From the NCBI GenBank assembly GCA_905479765.1, contig CAJQNW010000067.1, forward strand, positions 1 to 36,574: DNA of 36,574 bases, read 5' to 3'. The DNA comes from an uncultured Tepidamorphus sp. GTDB lineage: Bacteria; Pseudomonadota; Alphaproteobacteria; Rhizobiales; Tepidamorphaceae. The notes beneath the pieces are model-generated. The model saw nothing but the letters and a program-made list of their open reading frames with translations. It searched no databases and was not told the origin of the DNA. Below are positions 35,006 through 36,574 of this stretch, in pieces. Positions within the stretch are counted from its first letter, which is position 1, and every line of letters begins with the position of its first letter. The translations under genes and the position numbers were made by a program.

Positions 35006-35620
35006 CTACTCCGCTAGCTGGCGTAGATCCTCTCCATCTAGCCTCCCCGCGACCAACCCTTCAATGACGTTTCGCAAACGCTGCGCTGATTGTCGGGGCT
35101 CACGGTCGTTGACGATCTCGACCAGCGTTACACCGTCGGGAACCGTAACAGGAACAGGCGTCAGGCGTTCGTCGATATCCGCGCCGCTCTCGCGTCCCCG
35201 GCCTTCGATCCGGGCGCGCAGGATATCGGGCGGCGCGGTCACGTGAACCACGGTGACGTGACGATATCGCTGTGCCGCCGCGCCAACGGCCTTCCGGGAT
35301 AGATTGGCGACGACGACCGATCCCGCCGCGATCCACTCGTCGACGATCAGCGGAACCGCGTAGCCGAGCCCGTGGGCGCGCCAATGCAGGGCGACGCCAT
35401 CGCTATCGACCAGCCGATCGAAAGAGGCTTCGTCAAGCGTGTCGTGATCTTCCGACTTCGTATCGGCCGTGCGGGTGATCAGTCGGCGCGGAAACCGGAT
35501 GCGGGGGTCGGTTGTGACGGCTTCGGCGGCAAGCCTTATCAGCGTGTCCTTGCCGGCGCCGGACGGGCCAACGACTGGCACGAAGGTGCCCGGTCCAATT
35601 CGTGCGCGGTCGCCATTCAC
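35006..35620 (-). CDS. phnN: Ribose 1,5-bisphosphate phosphokinase PhnN
   Basis: FVPVVGPSGAGKDTLIRLAAEA, RFPRRLITRTAD, SRKAVGAAAQRYRHVTVVHVTAPPDILRARI. Confidence 0.88.
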   Translation of the reverse strand: MNGDRARIGPGTFVPVVGPSGAGKDTLIRLAAEAVTTDPRIRFPRRLITRTADTKSEDHDTLDEASFDRLVDSDGVALHWRAHGLGYAVPLIVDEWIAAGSVVVANLSRKAVGAAAQRYRHVTVVHVTAPPDILRARIEGRGRESGADIDERLTPVPVTVPDGVTLVEIVNDREPRQSAQRLRNVIEGLVAGRLDGEDLRQLAE

Positions 35621-36198
35621 GCCGGGCTCTCGGACAGCGCGGCGTCCGCGTCGACGCGGAAATCGTCGAGAGCCGGCGTCCGCGCCTCGGTGTCCTTGGC
35701 CAGATCGTCCCAGACGCGCAGCCGCACCGCGTCGCGGGCAAACGGCGCGGCGATGAACTCGGCTGCTTCGGCTACGGAGAAGCGGCCGCCCTGCACCTTC
35801 AGCGAGGCGACGGAGGCCGGCGAGAGGTCGGCGAAGTAGTCGGTATTGGTTGCGCAGAGATAGCGTTTGGCGGCGACATGCATACGGATCGGCTCGGTCA
35901 CGGCCGGCCCGAACCAGCGCGCTAGGTGAGCGGCAGCGACTTCCTCGTGCAGCATGTCTATCCCCCGTTCGGCGGCGCCATCGTCGCCAGCGCCGTCATC
36001 GACGACGAGATGACCATAGTCGTGCAGAAGCGCCGCCGTCACGAGACTTGCCGTCGCACCGGCGCGGCGCGCCATCGTCGCGCACTGCAGCGCGTGCTGG
36101 AGCTGCGTCACCGCCTCGCCGCCATACATCTCATGCCCGCGACCGGCAAGATTGTCGAAGATCTCGTCGACGATACGGCTTGCGCGCCTGCCGTTCAT
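35617..36198 (-). CDS. HD-domain phosphonate oxygenase-like protein (PhnZ/TmpB-type)
   Basis: GHEMYGGEAVTQLQHALQCATMARRAGATASLVTAALLHDYGHLV; overlaps phnM and phnN by ATGA. Confidence 0.78.
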   Translation of the reverse strand: MNGRRASRIVDEIFDNLAGRGHEMYGGEAVTQLQHALQCATMARRAGATASLVTAALLHDYGHLVVDDGAGDDGAAERGIDMLHEEVAAAHLARWFGPAVTEPIRMHVAAKRYLCATNTDYFADLSPASVASLKVQGGRFSVAEAAEFIAAPFARDAVRLRVWDDLAKDTEARTPALDDFRVDADAALSESPA

Positions 36199-36574
36199 GC
36201 GACCCTCTTTCCTCTGCGCCAGACGCCGCGAACCACCGGGACGTCGTCCTCGAAGCGGACACGGACGAGGTCGGCGGACAGCCCCTCGGCGATCTCGCCG
36301 CGATCGTTAAGACCCACGGCACGCGCAGGATTTGACGTCACGAGACGGATCGCCTGCGGCAGCGTGATCGAGTCGACGCGCTGCGGCAGAACGAAGGCGG
36401 CATGAAGCAGACTGAAGGGGATATAGTCCGACGACAGCACGTCGAGCAGCCCGTTCCGAGCCAGATCGATCGCCGATACGTTTCCCGAATGCGACGCGCC
36501 GCGCACGACGTTGGGCGCGCCCATCAGGACCGCCAGACCGGCGGTGTGCGCCGCGCGGGCCGCTTCCACCGTGG
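36195..36574 (-). CDS. phnM: Alpha-D-ribose 1-methylphosphonate 5-triphosphate diphosphatase PhnM, C-terminal part (runs off right edge)
   Basis: GLAVLMGAPNVVRGASHSGNVSAIDLARNGLLDVLSSDYIPFSLLHAAF, RLVTSNPARAVGLNDRGEIAEGLSADLVRV. Confidence 0.9.
   Translation of the reverse strand, partial: TVEAARAAHTAGLAVLMGAPNVVRGASHSGNVSAIDLARNGLLDVLSSDYIPFSLLHAAFVLPQRVDSITLPQAIRLVTSNPARAVGLNDRGEIAEGLSADLVRVRFEDDVPVVRGVWRRGKRVA

Noticed and set aside
1-36574. CRISPR array, tRNA/rRNA, insertion sequence or prophage genes
   Set aside because: No regularly spaced repeats, no cloverleaf or rRNA signatures, and no transposase or phage protein motifs recognised by eye.

Overview
GC-rich, proteobacterial-looking (probably alphaproteobacterial) accessory/catabolic window with no rRNA, tRNA, IS element or CRISPR that I can see. 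From left to right: (i) a divergent pair of a partial chimeric dehydrogenase ORF (minus, running off the left edge) and an AraC-type regulator; (ii) a MarR - small membrane protein - methyltransferase - nucleoside hydrolase operon behind a twin palindromic operator; (iii) DUF1801 and tandem-OsmC proteins; (iv) a class III adenylate cyclase/TPR protein; (v) a TctCBA tripartite tricarboxylate transporter with a perfect 18-bp hairpin inside tctB; (vi) two MarR regulators and a Bcr/CflA-type MFS pump; (vii) a DUF1932 dehydrogenase and a LigI-like lactonase; (viii) a gentisate cluster (FAD monooxygenase, gentisate 1,2-dioxygenase, FAH-family hydrolase, MarR); (ix) a large catabolic region (MetE-like enzyme, esterase-like hydrolase, TRAP-TAXI transporter, FMN reductase, two SDRs, GntR, LLM flavin monooxygenase, alpha/beta hydrolase) tied together by four GTATAC-core sites; (x) a glyoxalase I homologue lacking an internal segment; (xi) a DUF5132-like / HMA-like / P-type ATPase cassette; (xii) the end of a phn operon (phnM, PhnZ/TmpB-like HD oxygenase, phnN). 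Best candidates for an undescribed system are the GntR-controlled LLM/FMN-reductase/MetE-like catabolic regulon (about 20.3-30.7 kb) and the HMA-like/DUF5132/P-type ATPase cassette. All functional calls come from reading motifs by eye; no database search was run.
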